Positions 45,361 to 57,463 of a DNA stretch of 64,000 nt are shown piece after piece. The stretch is from the NCBI GenBank assembly GCA_030770425.1, contig JASJFT010000106.1, positions 1-64,000 on the forward strand, in the 5' to 3' direction. The position numbers and the translations under genes are program-made. The stretch is from Darksidea phi. Lineage: Eukaryota; Ascomycota; Dothideomycetes; Pleosporales; Lentitheciaceae. The stretch's first letter is position 1; every line of letters begins with the position of its first letter. The notes under the pieces are model-generated. The model had not been told where the DNA came from. It did not search any database and saw nothing but the letters and a program-made list of their open reading frames with translations.

Positions 45361-46206
45361 ATGTTTGGTAAAGCTACACTCTTGAGCGCTCTGGTGAGCA
45401 CCGTGTCTGCTGGCACTATCCTTTGGGATGGCCGCTTTAATGATATGACTTCCTCCACCGACCTCAACAAGTGGTCGTGGGCCAACCAAGTCGGCAACTA
45501 CCAATACTACATCCACGGATCGGGCGCCGTAACAAAATACGTTAATCTATCGCCATCGTTCAAGAACCCCGCCGACACAGGTTCAACTCAGGGCGCGAAG
45601 ATCACCATCGACAACACCGCCAAGTGGAACTCGGACATGTGGCGTACGGAACTCATTCCGCAGACCAAAGCTGCCATCAACAAGGGTACCCTCTATTACC
45701 ACTTCTCTATCAAGAGGTCGACCACCAACGTTCCGAGTGCGACGAACGAGCACCAAATTTGCTTCTTCGAGAGTCACTTTACGGAGCTGAAGTATGGATG
45801 GGTTAACGGCGAGTCGGGGACCAGCAACACGAATCTGCAGTGGATGGTTGGTGGCCAGAGCAAGTGGAAGGTTGAGTTGGCGGCAGATGTGTGGCACAAT
45901 GTTGCGTATGAGATCGTAAGAGGCCCCATGTTATCCCGCGATGTAAGACCAGATGGTTAATAAGGGATGCAGAACTTCTCCTCTAACTCAGTCACCTTCT
46001 GGCACTCCACTGGCGCCAACCCGCTCACTAAGACCGCCGGCCCGTTCTCCACTAGCACCTCATCGAACGGCGCTGATTGGCATCTCGGTGTCTTGCGCTT
46101 GCCGCGCCAGGGAAATGATGGCACGGGTGCTGAGGATTGGTACTTTAGCGGCGTGTACATTGAAAGTGGATCTTTGACGACTTCAGTTGCCAGCCCGGCC
46201 GCTTGA
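45361..46206 (+). CDS. GH131-family secreted beta-glucanase
   Basis: Exon 1 is 45361-45915, exon 2 is 45973-46206, with a 57-base intron (GTAAGA...GATGCAG); 262 residues. A signal peptide (FGKATLLSALVSTVSA) precedes GTILWDGRFND, the usual opening of GH131. Family blocks follow in order: DLNKWSWANQVGNYQYYIHG, VNLSPSFKNPADTGS, WRTELIPQT, LYYHFSIKR, HQICFFESHFTELKYGW, WHNVAYEI and, from exon 2, SVTFWHSTGANPLT, SSNGADWHLGVLRLP and DWYFSGVYIESG. GH131 enzymes are fungal, secreted and act on beta-1,3-, beta-1,6- or beta-1,4-glucans. The acceptor was chosen so that YEI joins NFSSNSVTFW. There is no cellulose-binding module. The frame is open upstream to 45289, but the signal peptide fixes the start at 45361. 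Confidence 0.85.
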
Positions 46207-47003
46207 GTAAATAGAATCGCTAGAAGAAGTTATTTGATGGTGTGGTAATCGTCCTTTTGCGAAGAAGATTGGCAGTATCAGCGTGAGGTACAGTACTAGA
46301 GCATTTGTTTGATTTTTATTGTGGGAGTCTCTTATGTAAGGCGCACTCGAAACGCAGTAGGAGTTTGTACACGCTAGAGGTGCTATACCCACACCTTATA
46401 CACGGCAATAGGGCTGTGGAGCTGTAAACAGTACTGTCGATTGTAAGGGATATTCATGACCGATGAGGTGATGTTTCGAACATTAACAGGCCAGTACTAG
46501 AGCATAAGAGTATACACAGCCTCCTACATTTATGTTGAACAATATCTTTAAGAGTTACTTAGGTTTTCTGTGTACTGTGTATCCTGATGTTTTCGATATT
46601 TATTACGAATTACTTAATTTAGCAGATAATTTTATTAGAGATAGAGATTGCTGATTGCTGTGTAGGTTTCTGCTAGTAGTGTACAGCCTTCCAAAGCATA
46701 ACTTCTATACCCACGATTCGAAGGTTTGCGGTGCACAGTCACGAGCGTATCGGTAGCACTATTTTGACTCTTGCTCATCCGTAACAGAAAACGTAGAAAG
46801 AGTGTACCATGACTTACAAGTTCGGAGCTGTCGAGATTCGAATTCGTTTCAAAGGAAATCAACAGAATATTGCAAGCGCTTGTGATACCCAACTTCTCAC
46901 AATCATAAACAAACGCAAAATTATTCATCAAGTCATCGCATTCAGGTCGAAATTATTACTGGTATTCTACCTATTACAATGCCTCCAGTCTCACTATCAT
47001 ATC
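46207..47003. other. Intergenic, partly AT-rich
   Basis: About 800 bases with AT-rich parts (46500-46640). The word agtactagagcat occurs twice (about 46292 and 46493). A 98-codon minus frame at 46635-46931 shows nothing recognisable. Confidence 0.35.
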
Positions 47004-47397
47004 TCAAAAGCCATCCGTAGACCATCGCAGGTAATGCCTCACCTGCAATCGCTCAGCAACCCTCCGCTCTGTAACACACTCGGCGTCTTCTCTCTTCTCG
47101 ATCGCCCTTTTCAATTGATGGGTATCAACTTCCCATCTTCGTACATTGTGCCTGAAGTTGGGGGCCTGCAACTCTTCAAGCGTGATATTACTTTCATCTA
47201 GCCAAGACTTAACAAGCTGCTTAGAAAGCTCCAACCCAAACCTGTCAATAAAGCCGCGGTCAACGCTGTAATCAACTAGAGCTAGAGTCCCCCGCAACGC
47301 ATACGTAACTAAGATCATGCGGTCAAGGTCTGTTTCCAAATCCCTTTTACGCGCTGTGTGAGCTAAGACCCTTGATATGGTCTTGTTGAACCATGGA
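47004..47397 (-). CDS. Fragment of an unknown protein
   Basis: On the minus strand the frame is open from about 47397 to 47004 (about 130 codons), first FVSPWFNKTISRVLAHTARK, then DLDRMILVTYALRGTLALVD, FIDRFGLELSKQLV, NITLEELQAP and VRRWEVDTHQLKRAIEKRED. It reads like an ordinary, charged, helical protein, but its N terminus is cut by a TGA, and beyond lies the LINE scrap at 47457-47543. A truncated exon or gene remnant is likely. The first Met inside is at 47339. Family not recognised. Confidence 0.35.
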
Positions 47398-47456
47398 GAG
47401 ACAAATCATATGGCCTCGCGGATGGCCAGCACTGAAAGGGTGTTCAGCAATGATGT

Positions 47457-47543
47457 ACGATTGGCAACCGGGAGGCTTGTGTAGATAAGGCAAAAGGCCA
47501 TCTATAGGACGTAAATCAAACTCACTCACTCACTCACGATTGG
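47457..47543 (+). mobile_element. Very short LINE 3' end with ACTC tail
   Basis: Positions 47471-47520 match the last 50 bases of the LINE at 10063-10898: ggagg, tgtagataa, ggcca and then tctataggacgtaaatcaa without mismatch. Here the 3' tail is (ACTC)n rather than (CAA)n. The flanks carry an 8-base direct repeat, acgattgg, at 47457-47464 and 47536-47543. If real, the insert is only about 70 bases long, an extreme 5' truncation. Confidence 0.65.
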
Positions 47544-47915
47544 GTCAACTGACGCGAAAGGCTCAGGGATACTCCGCCGCTTTGATTGCGCTATTTCGGG
47601 AGAGGAAATATGTTGAGGAACATAGTGTGCAGTTAGTCAAGGATGTTCGCTGAAAGATATCACACGAGTATTTCGTGGCTCTGCGTGTTCAAGTTATCCA
47701 AACGGCCGTGGAAGCTACGAGAAAAGTCGATTCCAAATTGGGGAAAGATGTTGAAGGCCGATGATCCGCAGTCCTTTCGAACCATCGATGCACATACATA
47801 CTAGCGCCATTATGAACAGGCTAAGTAGCTTAAGCTTGGTAAATAACCAGCGCAACCTGTAGGCTACGAGAGTTGAACAGGTAGGCTATTTTAAGCTTAT
47901 CAAGCTAATACTCCA
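47544..47915. other. Intergenic, nothing recognised
   Basis: About 370 bases between the LINE scrap and the 3' end of the GH131-like gene, without open frames of interest. AAGCTTGGTAAATAACC and a later TTTTAAGCTTATC are only weakly similar and not counted as a repeat. Confidence 0.35.
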
Positions 47916-48869
47916 TCAGAAAGTAACACATCCCTCAGAGCTATTTTCAACGAAAACGCCCCCATATACTTGGCCCTCGCCCTTCCCTAACGGCTCCTGA
48001 TAGCCGTCCCAAACCACCGTCTCAGTTTCTGTCGGCTTCTTCGCTATCCCGAGTTGCAATTGACCTCCCCCTGAATTATCATTCGGAAGCGGTGATGTGA
48101 CTTCCTTAAGAGGATTTTGCCCGCTTGAATAGAAGATCTGAATAGTGCTACCCATCTTCTTAGTGTCGTCACGACCCTATCTCCTAGCATTGACTTACCT
48201 GTTGACATAGTCCAATTTTACAGCAAAGTTCTGCCATGCATCGTGCTCAATCTTTGTTTGAAAAACGAACTCATTCTTTGAATTCTGGAGTTTCCAATTC
48301 CCCTTCTCCTCCGGCGTATCTTCTCCAGTCCCTCCGTCAACCTTCAACACAACACCTCCCACGAAACTGAACTGGTTCCCGCTATAATCGGCCTTTTCAT
48401 GCCAAACATTCATATATTCATGCGACAAGTTCAAAGGCCGAACTGGATCCTGCCTGACACTCCAGTGGAAAGTAACAGCGCCTTCGTCCGCTTTATCGGC
48501 GCCAACAGGGTTTTTGTCGTCTTTCAACAGAAGGCCTGCACGGCGAAAGCCGAGCTGGAGACCTGAACCTGAACGGAAAAGAGAGGCATCATTGATGGTG
48601 ACCTCGAGAGGTTTGTGAAGTGTGGGTGTGTCGAAGCGAGTAAGCGTTGTCGTGTTAGGTAGAAGGAGAATTTGGGACCATGTAAGATTTTCGCCTTTTA
48701 CGTACTGAGGACTGTAGGGTGATGTTGCGGGAGAGTCAAAAGAAGCAAGAGAAAGATTTTGGTTAACGCGCCCGTCAAAGATGACGGGACATTGTATAAT
48801 GTTCTGACGACGTTGGTGTGGTAGCGCTAAGGCGAATGCGACGTACTGTAACAGCGTGAGGATCTGCAT
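47916..48869 (-). CDS. GH131-like secreted protein
   Basis: Exon 1 is 48199-48869, exon 2 is 47916-48147 on the minus strand, with a 51-base intron (GTAAGT...GGGTAG); 300 residues. It begins MQILTLLQYVAFALALPHQR, a signal peptide. CPVIFDGRVNQN, SPYSPQYVKGENLTW, RFDTPTLHKPLEVTINDASL, SGLQLGFRRAGLL, VTFHWSVRQDPVRPLNLSHE, YSGNQFSFVGGVV, WQNFAVKLDY, then STIQIFYSSG, DNSGGGQLQLGIAKKP and QVYGGVFVENSSEGCV follow. This matches the second subgroup of fungal GH131 proteins, which share the jelly-roll domain with the gene at 45361 but only low identity. The acceptor in TAG|CACT was chosen because it restores VNSTIQIF. Secreted glucan-active enzyme or binding protein is the best guess. Confidence 0.75.
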
Positions 48870-49348
48870 GGGGAAATTGTGTGAGTCGGAAACAAGTGCA
48901 TAGCAGAGTGGCTCGCACGTTCTTTATTTCTGTTTCTAAGGCCTAAGGGATCTGTATGCATGCGAGCGCGACGTTGATTAATAAATTAGATGGAGCGACA
49001 TCAGCCATTCAGCCGGACTGCACCACCCGGGAACCTGGTCAGTTGGGATGCAGAACTCTGCAAAGTACTGTTGCTTAGCAGATCTTCAAAACGGACGCAC
49101 TATAATCTATTCTTTTGTCTTGCTGAGAGAGGACGAGTGAAGCATTAGCAAGATTAGGATGGAAAAGTCGCGGATTTCTCTAGCGTGCAAGGGTGAATCG
49201 AAAAAGGCATTGTGAGGATACGATGCCGCAGCAGAAAAGAAGGATATCTGCAACGAAACAATTTATTCTCTACTTGTGTCACCACTAGGTAAGCAATCTA
49301 GTATATAACACGCATAATTGGCTTCTCACTGACGGTTTTGCCCCCATA
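48870..49348. other. Intergenic, two promoters
   Basis: About 480 bases between the GH131-like gene start (minus) and the 2EXR pseudogene start (plus). No gene or repeat recognised. Confidence 0.4.
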
Positions 49349-50188
49349 ATGTCAACCACAACCGTCCCGGTGTCCCAAACTACGCCCCAAACATCGATGC
49401 TGCTAAAATTACCCCGCGAGTTGCGCAACAGGATCTACCACTACGTTCTTACCTCCGAGGGCCGTTCGCTCGAGCATTGCGAGGGACATCGCCCACGACT
49501 TCTTAAATCCAGTCAACTCAAATACGTCTGCAAGCAGCTTCGTTCCGAGACGAGATGGCTCGAAATCAAATACGATAATGTTATCTATAATAATATAGAC
49601 TTTTTTCCGTCCATATACCCCTATGACCCACAAGAAGCGTTTAGCAAACTTGAAACCTTCATAGGCTCGTAGTCTGCACCTCACTCCGAGAAGATGGCGG
49701 CCTTGCTTTACAAGTTTAACGAGGACATCTATAACCCCGAGCCCCTACCACCGTACGAATTTGTGGCCAAGGTGCACGAATTTGCAGAGAACAGCCCAAA
49801 TTGGATGCACGCTTTGTTCCGCCTTGCCTTACCTCCATCCTAGTTTTCGGAAACCCCTGGCCTTTAGTGTTCTGTGCAATGCTATTTTCCCTAGCTTTCC
49901 AAGACGTCGATTTCTCTTGTATGGGCCCTTTCCCACTGGAAATCGATAGGACTTTTATCATGAACGAGATATTACGGACTGAGGGGTGGAATGTAGGGCT
50001 CGACCGTACTGTTTTCCAAGCCTCGAATTTAGGGTTCTATCCATTTGACCACTTTGATTTAGCTCTTGAGAAAGCTTTAGATCAGTTTTGGGCCTCTCGG
50101 AGGTTGGCCCATGGACAAGGGGCATTTATAAAAGTCTTGAGCAGAAGTGGACAGAAAACATGAGAAGTTGGTGCGAGAATGGCATTTG
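49349..50188 (+). pseudogene. Decayed 2EXR/F-box-like paralogue
   Basis: The plus strand starts as a normal 2EXR protein: MSTTTVPVSQTTPQTSMLLK then LPRELRNRIYHYV and LKYVCKQLRSETRWLEIKYD. It hits a TAG at 49670-49672. The frame goes on (SEKMAALLYKFNEDIYNPEP, FAENSPNWMHALFRL) to a second TAG near 49843, while similarity moves to another frame (about 49801-50163: DARFVPPCLTSILV, FCAMLFSLAFQDVDF, TFIMNEILRTEGWNVGLD). A last shift gives the typical end WTENMRSWCENGI (stop near 50188). Two stops and two frame changes mean it cannot give a full-length product, though the first 107 residues could be made. It resembles the intact gene at 35115 in its order of motifs. Confidence 0.7.
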
Positions 50189-50753
50189 ACGCCGAATGTG
50201 GGAGAGCGGGATGCGTCAATAGTAATCACCATCAGAAGAACTCGAAAATATGACATCTAAAAATCAAAGTAACCCTATCGAGATAAGAGCTCCCATTCCG
50301 ATTCCGATGGCTAGTAATATGCGATATGGCCGACCCTGACTTACTTGGTTCATCGGGGGGCTACTCCGCTAAGGTAAGCAGGTTAGGGTATTCATAGATC
50401 CAATTTGCTGTTGTGCGCAGGTCCAGGGTCCTGTTATTAGCAGCCTGAGCGTATGCATTTAGTTGGCGGATAGTGAGTGGTTAATGGAATCTTCGATGTG
50501 ACATCCAAAGTCTACAAGCCAAACCTCTGATCTCCTATAGGAAAGAAAATTATTGCGGAGAGAGGTGCTCAGATAGTCCAGTCCTCATTTGATGATATAA
50601 GCTTAGAATTTACTGACCAAGCACAGGTAGTACCTTTCCTAACCGAGCTCCGCAAACTTGTCCGCCATGACTGGTTAAAGTTGACCTCATTCATCTCTAA
50701 CCCTTCAATAGCTTCTCCCGCCCTACGTCCTTCCGCCTTTCCGCTACACAATC
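50189..50753. other. Intergenic, promoter of the peptidase gene
   Basis: About 565 bases with no supported gene; a 60-codon minus frame at 50569-50751 has no features. The last 100 bases are pyrimidine-rich (CCCTTCAATAGCTTCTCCCG), as in fungal leader sequences. Confidence 0.4.
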
Positions 50754-51892
50754 ATGGCTCAAAATACAGGCTATACGCATGCCGGCGAGTTTGACTCTGG
50801 GGACTTGCAAGTTAGCACGCTCCATCGGGTACACTATGCCCAGTACGGCAAGCCCGACGGAAAGCCTAGTAAGTATGTCCTATCGCATAAAAGGCCAGCG
50901 TCATTAATACAAGTAGTCATATTTCTTCATGGCGGACCTGGAGGATGCGGCTGCACAATAGCCAACACGGTGTTCTTCGACCCCGCAGTCTACCGTGTTG
51001 TACTACTCGATCAGCGGGGTGCAGGACAGTCCGAACCGAGCGCCGACACCCGCGAGAACACCACGCAACTGTTGATCCAAGACATTGAAAAGTTGCGCGA
51101 GCACGTCGGAGTCAAGAAATGGCACATTGTGTTCGGCGGATCGTGGGGCTCAACCCTGACTCTCGCGTACGCGCAAGCCCATCCCGAGGCCTGCGGATCA
51201 CTGGTGCTGCGTGGAGTATTTCTTGGGACGAAAGCCGAAGTCGATCTTCTTATCGGTGGGAAGTTGACTGGTATGGTGTGGCCGGAGGAGTATGATCGTT
51301 TCCTCTCTCATCTTGCCGAAAACAAGCGAGACAACCCTCTCGAGTCGTACTACGAGTTGATCATGTCGGATGACCGTAGCGTGGCCTTCAAAGCTGCACA
51401 AGAGTGGAACCGATGGGAACTCTCGGTATCGTACTTGCATCCAAGTCCCAGGGCGGAGATTGATGCGAAACTTGAGGATGCGCGCTGGGTAATGTCGCAC
51501 GCGAAGATGGAGGTGCACTACTTCGTAAACGGATGCTTCTTCGAACCCGAGCAGCTACTAAACGGATGTGAAAAGATTAAGCATATTCCAAGTGAGTGAT
51601 GTACTCAATAGGGAAAGAATTAGAGTTGCTCACAGTATCCAGCACGCATTGTCCAAGGACGATATGATCTTGTCTGTCCAGCACGGGCAGCTGTTGCGAT
51701 CCACAAACGCCTGCCAGACTCCGTCCTTTACTGGAGTCAGAAGGCTGGCCATTCTGCAATGGTGAGTTTTAACCTGGCAAAGATCTAGAAAATCAGTTTT
51801 GCTATACTAACATGCCCAAGGAGCCGGACACACGAGCGAAATTGATGGAGTTCTGCGATGAACTTAGTCAATTGGATTTGAGCTCGAAGTAG
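50754..51892 (+). CDS. Proline iminopeptidase (S33 family)
   Basis: Four exons: 50754-50868, 50914-51591, 51643-51761 and 51821-51892 (327 residues), with introns of 45, 51 and 59 bases. Motifs of prolyl aminopeptidase are clear: HGGPGG (oxyanion region, about residue 45), DQRGAGQSEPS, then GGSWGSTLTLAYAQ with the nucleophile Ser, WSVSYL-like WELSVSYL in the cap domain, GRYDLVCPA with the catalytic Asp and AGHSA with the catalytic His, the last two in exon 3. The enzyme removes N-terminal proline from peptides, usually in the cytosol. Intron 1 is 45 bases, a multiple of three without a stop, so it could be read through; splicing gives KPIVIFLHGG, the usual spacing. It converges with the ketopantoate reductase gene. 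Confidence 0.85.
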
Positions 51893-52353
51893 ACGGGACG
51901 AATAAGACGATCCAGCTGCAATCGAATAGCGCTGCAACACTTATGCCCTATTTACGTTGGAGTTAAGTTTAGCCACCAGTATGCTAGTACACGCGTTTTA
52001 AACCATCAATCTACAAGCGCAGCGTGCAACATCACCGAACTCTCCGTTGTGCCTACATCTAGTATCGAGTACATGCATGTTACTACACTTTTCTCTCCAT
52101 CTCAGCTTATCGCAGAGAGCAAAACTGTAAAGATCGGGGTATAAAGTCGACAAAGATGATCTAGAGGGGCATTAGTAGCTCTTGGTTTGTACAAGACACG
52201 CGGCTATATTGTGCGAAGAACCATCTAGACCAGCCCTGTTGACTACGTAGTCCGGCTTTTAAAGTACAATAGTATCTGTTTTCCAACAGTACCCTTCAAA
52301 GCGGAATAGTATCAACAATCACCCAACTCACACTCTACCCACAACAAGTCTCC
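51893..52353. other. 3' intergenic between convergent genes
   Basis: About 460 bases between the 3' ends of the peptidase and ketopantoate reductase genes. No frames or repeats of interest; expected to hold both polyadenylation regions. Confidence 0.4.
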
Positions 52354-53515
52354 TCACTGCCCCCTCTTGGGCGGAATCGTTACAATCCCCTTAACCATCT
52401 TCGTACGCCACTGCATTGCCCTCGCAATCTGATAAAGTACCTCCAACGTCGGCATCGCCACACCTGCCTTCTTGCCTTCCTGTAATGGTTCGCCGAGGAG
52501 GTTCTCGAATTCGATGTAGTTACCCTTGACGACGTTAGTATTCAAGCGTTCTCCAGAACACCATCTAACGCGGATATGGGGACCAGATGCGTACCTTTTG
52601 AATATCTGCAAGCATACTAGGTGCTAGATAGAGGTCTAACGGATCAATGCCAATCATATGATCGACGACCTCATCGCCCAACTCTACACCTAGCTTCTTC
52701 GCCGCTGCCACGATTTCCTTCATAGCAGGGCGTACCAAGCCCTCTACAGCGCCATCTGCAAGTCTAATCTTCCCCGTATCCAGTCCAGTAATGGCGCATA
52801 TCGGGTTCAGACAAGCGTTATATACCAATTTCCTCCACCGGTCGTGCAGCACATCAGGCGAGAATCTGCAATCGGTCTTGCCTCCCTTGCCGTACATCTC
52901 GACAAATTCTTTCGCCCTCCCATCACGTCTCTCTTGGGTAATATTTGCGTTGTTGAATGCGCCGATGAGGAGCCTGTCTTTGTCGTCTTGCACGATATGC
53001 CCAGGTTGCACTTCGGCGCTACCTATCAAGCTAACTCCGCTCAGCACCGCTGTGTTCGGGTGCGATTCGAGGAACGGCTTTTCGATGTTCAGGCCATTTT
53101 GTATAAGCACAAGCGTGGTATGCGTATTGTCTTTCGGGAGGGCAGGCGTGACGAGGTCGACGGCGGTGGGTGCGATGTCGGGGATGTTCTTTGTAGCGAG
53201 GACGATGTAGTCGTAAGGTTCGATGCCTTCTTTCACGATATCTGGGACAGCGTTGCGCACTGTCTACCGCATTAACTTTCCTTTTCTAACGCTCTAGTGA
53301 GCTCCGTGGAACAGCATACCAGAACTCGGCTTCCATCCCTCCAACTTCCCATGGTCGCAACTCTCAATTTCGTATCCCTTTGAAAACACGGGAATGTAAT
53401 TGGACCTCAGAGCCATCGTGATATTCGCAAGTCCGCCGACATCGAGATTGAGTGCTGCAATGGCGCCGACAGAGCCGCCACCGATAACAAGAACATTCTT
53501 CTTGATGTCAGTCAT
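52354..53515 (-). CDS. 2-dehydropantoate 2-reductase (ketopantoate reductase)
   Basis: Three minus-strand exons: 53320-53515, 52595-53259 and 52354-52524 (343 residues), with introns of 60 and 70 bases. Residues 6-20 hold the dinucleotide fold NVLVIGGGSVGAIAALNL (GxGxxG-type). IEPYDYIVLATKNIPD and VLIQNGLNIEKPFLE follow, the latter with the conserved QNG loop. HDRWRKLVYNACLNPICAIT carries the catalytic Lys and the conserved Asn in KLVYNACLNP. The last join, SMLADIQK to GNYIEFENLLGEPL, restores the family's substrate-site block (S.L.D...G..IE...L.G). Family members reduce ketopantoate to pantoate in pantothenate/CoA synthesis. Fungi carry several paralogues, so this one may act on another substrate. 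The exon 2 acceptor at GACAG was chosen to restore KPSSVRNAV. Confidence 0.8.
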
Positions 53516-53938
53516 TACAACTGTGTAGCCGGGAAACGAGGTACAGTGACTCACGCAGTCAAGCTGAACAAAGTCGTTGAAGGTTGACGGATAAGCATTG
53601 CATTTTGGTGGGGTAGAGGGGCAATTAGTCGCCCGAGTCCGGTTTGCACTCCGAAGCTCCGCGGCCGTGTGCGTATACCGTCACCAAAATAAAGAGTTTG
53701 AGAACGCGATGAAACACTTGATGCACCCGAAATAGAAAGTGAGGCCTTCAATCGAGCTCCATTTGATGCATATGTAGGTTACAGTCCGTAATGTCGTGAC
53801 TGGCGCCCTTTTCATCCCCAAATCGCCGCTATTCCTCCGCCATGCTTGTATGAGTTGATTGGGAAAGCCGTCCTATTCCTAGCCACCGAGAAGACTACGC
53901 CGAGGGCCCAGCAAAGAAGAGAGTACAAGGGAATGCGC
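53516..53938. other. Intergenic, promoter of the reductase gene
   Basis: About 420 bases between the start of the reductase gene and the stop codon of the ribosomal protein gene on the same strand. A 66-codon minus frame (53551-53751) just upstream is Ser-rich and probably leader. Confidence 0.4.
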
Positions 53939-54936
<998 letters not shown>

Positions 54937-55311
54937 TTTAACAGATTTCGCTGGGTCGATTACGATGGGCGAAGGTTAGTCGGTAGTGTTGACGAGTTGG
55001 AGTTGTCGCTTCAAAATGCTGTGTGCGGAGCTCTCGGCTCTGCGTTAGGTAAGCGGAGCAGCCACACACTTGCCACAGCTTCCCAGCTAATCAAGATTGC
55101 ACTAACACTGTTCGCTCAACAGCATATACCATTTGGCGCTCATAGCTCCGATTTGGATTTGCAAGTAGTTCAAAGTTATAATCAATTGGACTAAATAGAG
55201 AAACTACCGAAATGGTGTGGTATCATATGAACGTGGTAAGCCCAGTCTAAAACCCATGCGACCGCGTAGAGCCCTAATGCACTGGCACAAGGAAAGCTGC
55301 GGGTATTGCGT
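54937..55311. other. RPL44 promoter region
   Basis: About 375 bases between the RPL44 start and the stop codon of the Src1-like gene, both on the minus strand. It must carry the RPL44 promoter and its leader. Small frames only. Confidence 0.45.
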
Positions 55312-57463
55312 CTAGTAAATCGGATGGCCTTCGTCCCATTGCTTAACATCCTTCATCTCCCTAGGCTCTGGAGGGCTGCTGTTGGGCGCCCACCCCAGAC
55401 TATGCCGCCCCCCTTCACGCTTGCCGCTGCTGCGACCATCTTCAAGCATTTGAACAGGTCCGATCCATTCCCACATGCGCGTAATATCACCGCTCTGCCC
55501 CTCCCTTACTGCAGCACGGATGTTCGAATTGTGTTCAACCTTCTTTTGTACTCTCTGCCATAGCTTCATCCGTCGGGATGAGGAAAACTCGTTGCGCAAC
55601 ACGTCATCGCGTAGCTGGTTCATGCTGAGCCCGCGTTCCTGATACGCGCCAGGCTCTTGGTGCGCCAGCGCCGCCTGGTTTGCAAGCCGGTCGAAAACAT
55701 CACTGGCAAGCTGCTTCGCGCGGGCTTCCATGGCTCGATTCGTCGTGATGAAGTACTTGCCGTACGACCCAGAAGCGATGGTAAGAATGATTACTACAAT
55801 TGTGAGAAGATTTCGCTCCAACGTTTCTCGGAGGGATCGTCGAATGCTGCAGACAAGGCTGAGTTCGGCGAAGGAGGTTGAGGCGAGTCGTTTTCCGGTT
55901 CTGTATTTACAGTAAGAGATCTGGTTAGTACGGTTCATGTCAGACAAAGTACAACATGGGCAGGTTAGAACAACGGATGGCTTACCCGTCGGTGCTCTCA
56001 ACGACTTCCTCTCGCAACGTTGTTTCGCCGATGGCCTTGGCGAATAAATCTTCAAATTCCTCGTTCGACATGCCCTTGCGCTTCATAGCCATAATGTCTT
56101 GTTTGATGTCGTCCACGCTGACCTCCGGGCTCTGCACGATGTTGCCGTCTGCATCTGCTTCGCCGCACTCGTACTGAGCCCGTCGTTTCCGTAGGATTTG
56201 CACTGCTCGGTCGGCGACCACATTGACCTTTCGTGTCTTTTCCGTATCTGGCTCACACGTTGGTGCGAGAGGGATCAGACCTCCAAACGATAACGGATGC
56301 TCCTTCTTAACAAAGTCGGCCTCGCAGGTAATTTTTAGATTCGGAAAGCAGATAGCGTGTGGCGGACAAGGCTCGCATTGCGGAAGCAGGCCGTTTGCAA
56401 ATTCTGGAATGTCTACACCAGCAAGCGACGTCGTGTCATCCCTGCCAACTCCACAGAAGCCTACGGCGTACTTCTCTTGCCGCCAGACGCCGCCAAATAC
56501 AGCAAGAGCCGTCGCGAGGAGGGTCAACGAGAAGGCCTTGGCGGTGCCTGCGGCTTTCGAAGCCTGTTTGCGTCGCCGGGGCGGAAGGATATCCACCTCT
56601 CCGTTCTTCGCGCGCTCCCGGACTAGCTCGAGCTGCTCGTCGGGTGTGAAGTCCTCACCTGCATCAACCGCATCTTGCGCCAAAGTCAACCCGTCCTGCT
56701 TCGCGCGTAAGACGGGTGCATCGAAAGTCTTGCGGCTCGGCACCACAACGCCATCATTCTGCTGTTCTACCTTGGGCTGGAATGTCCGTCGGCGGTTGGC
56801 GTCGCTCTTGCGTTTCTCCTTGTGCTCAAACCCCATCGATTTCCTCCGCCGTTCGCGCGCATTCGAGTCGTGGCCGAGCGGGGAACTGCCACTCTGGAAC
56901 GGGTTCTCCTGTGTGAAAGGGCTGTCGGCTGCGGGGCGATGCCATGCCTCGGGGTCGGGCGCATGCTCCCTCATGGTGGGCACGGCGGGCGTGGCGCTCT
57001 TGCGGCTGCGGCGCATGGCGGGCTGGCCATCGGCTTCGGCTTCCGGTTCGCGAGCATGCTTGGTGGGCACAGTGCGTGACGGCGTCTTGCCCCGCGGTGC
57101 TGGTGCTGGCCGCTCCGTCTCCTCTTCCGTCGCAGCCCGTGTAGTCCGGCGAGAGGTGCGCTTGATGGTTGGTGGCGCAAGCAGCGTTTCGTCTTCGGCC
57201 TCGTCTGTCGTCGTACTTGCAGTGCTGGAGGGCACATCCACGATGCCGCGCGTAGACCGCTTCGTGCGCGCGTGGTTGCGCTGGATCTGCGCCGCTTGGG
57301 GCAACACGTGGTCGTTGAAAAGGTCCACGAGGACCGACTTCTTTGCCGACGCTGGGTACGTCACGTTGTGCTTGAGGAGGATGGATCGCAGCTGTGGGAC
57401 CAGGATCTTGTTGGGGTCCACGCCCTCATCGAAGTACCAGTATTCGCCTTGCGCGTCGGCCAT
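55312..57463 (-). CDS. Src1/Heh-type inner nuclear membrane protein
   Basis: Exon 1 is 55986-57463, exon 2 is 55312-55900, with an 85-base intron (GTAAGC...ATACAG); 688 residues. The start at 57463 (MADAQGEYWYFDEG) was chosen because a HeH/LEM-like helix pair follows at residues 16-50 (LVPQLRSILLKHNVTYPA, KKSVLVDLFNDHV); the frame is open 387 bases upstream. Then comes a long basic Ser/Arg/Pro-rich nuclear region, a first membrane helix at about 307-325 (AFSLTLLATALAVFGGVW), a lumenal part with paired cysteines (PQCEPCPPHAICFPNL, ITCEADFV), a second helix in exon 2 (LLTIVVIILTIASGSYG), and a MAN1-type winged-helix end with VREGQSGDITRMWEWIG. This order is that of yeast Src1/Heh1 and Heh2, which tether chromatin and nuclear pores to the inner nuclear membrane. 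Confidence 0.85.
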
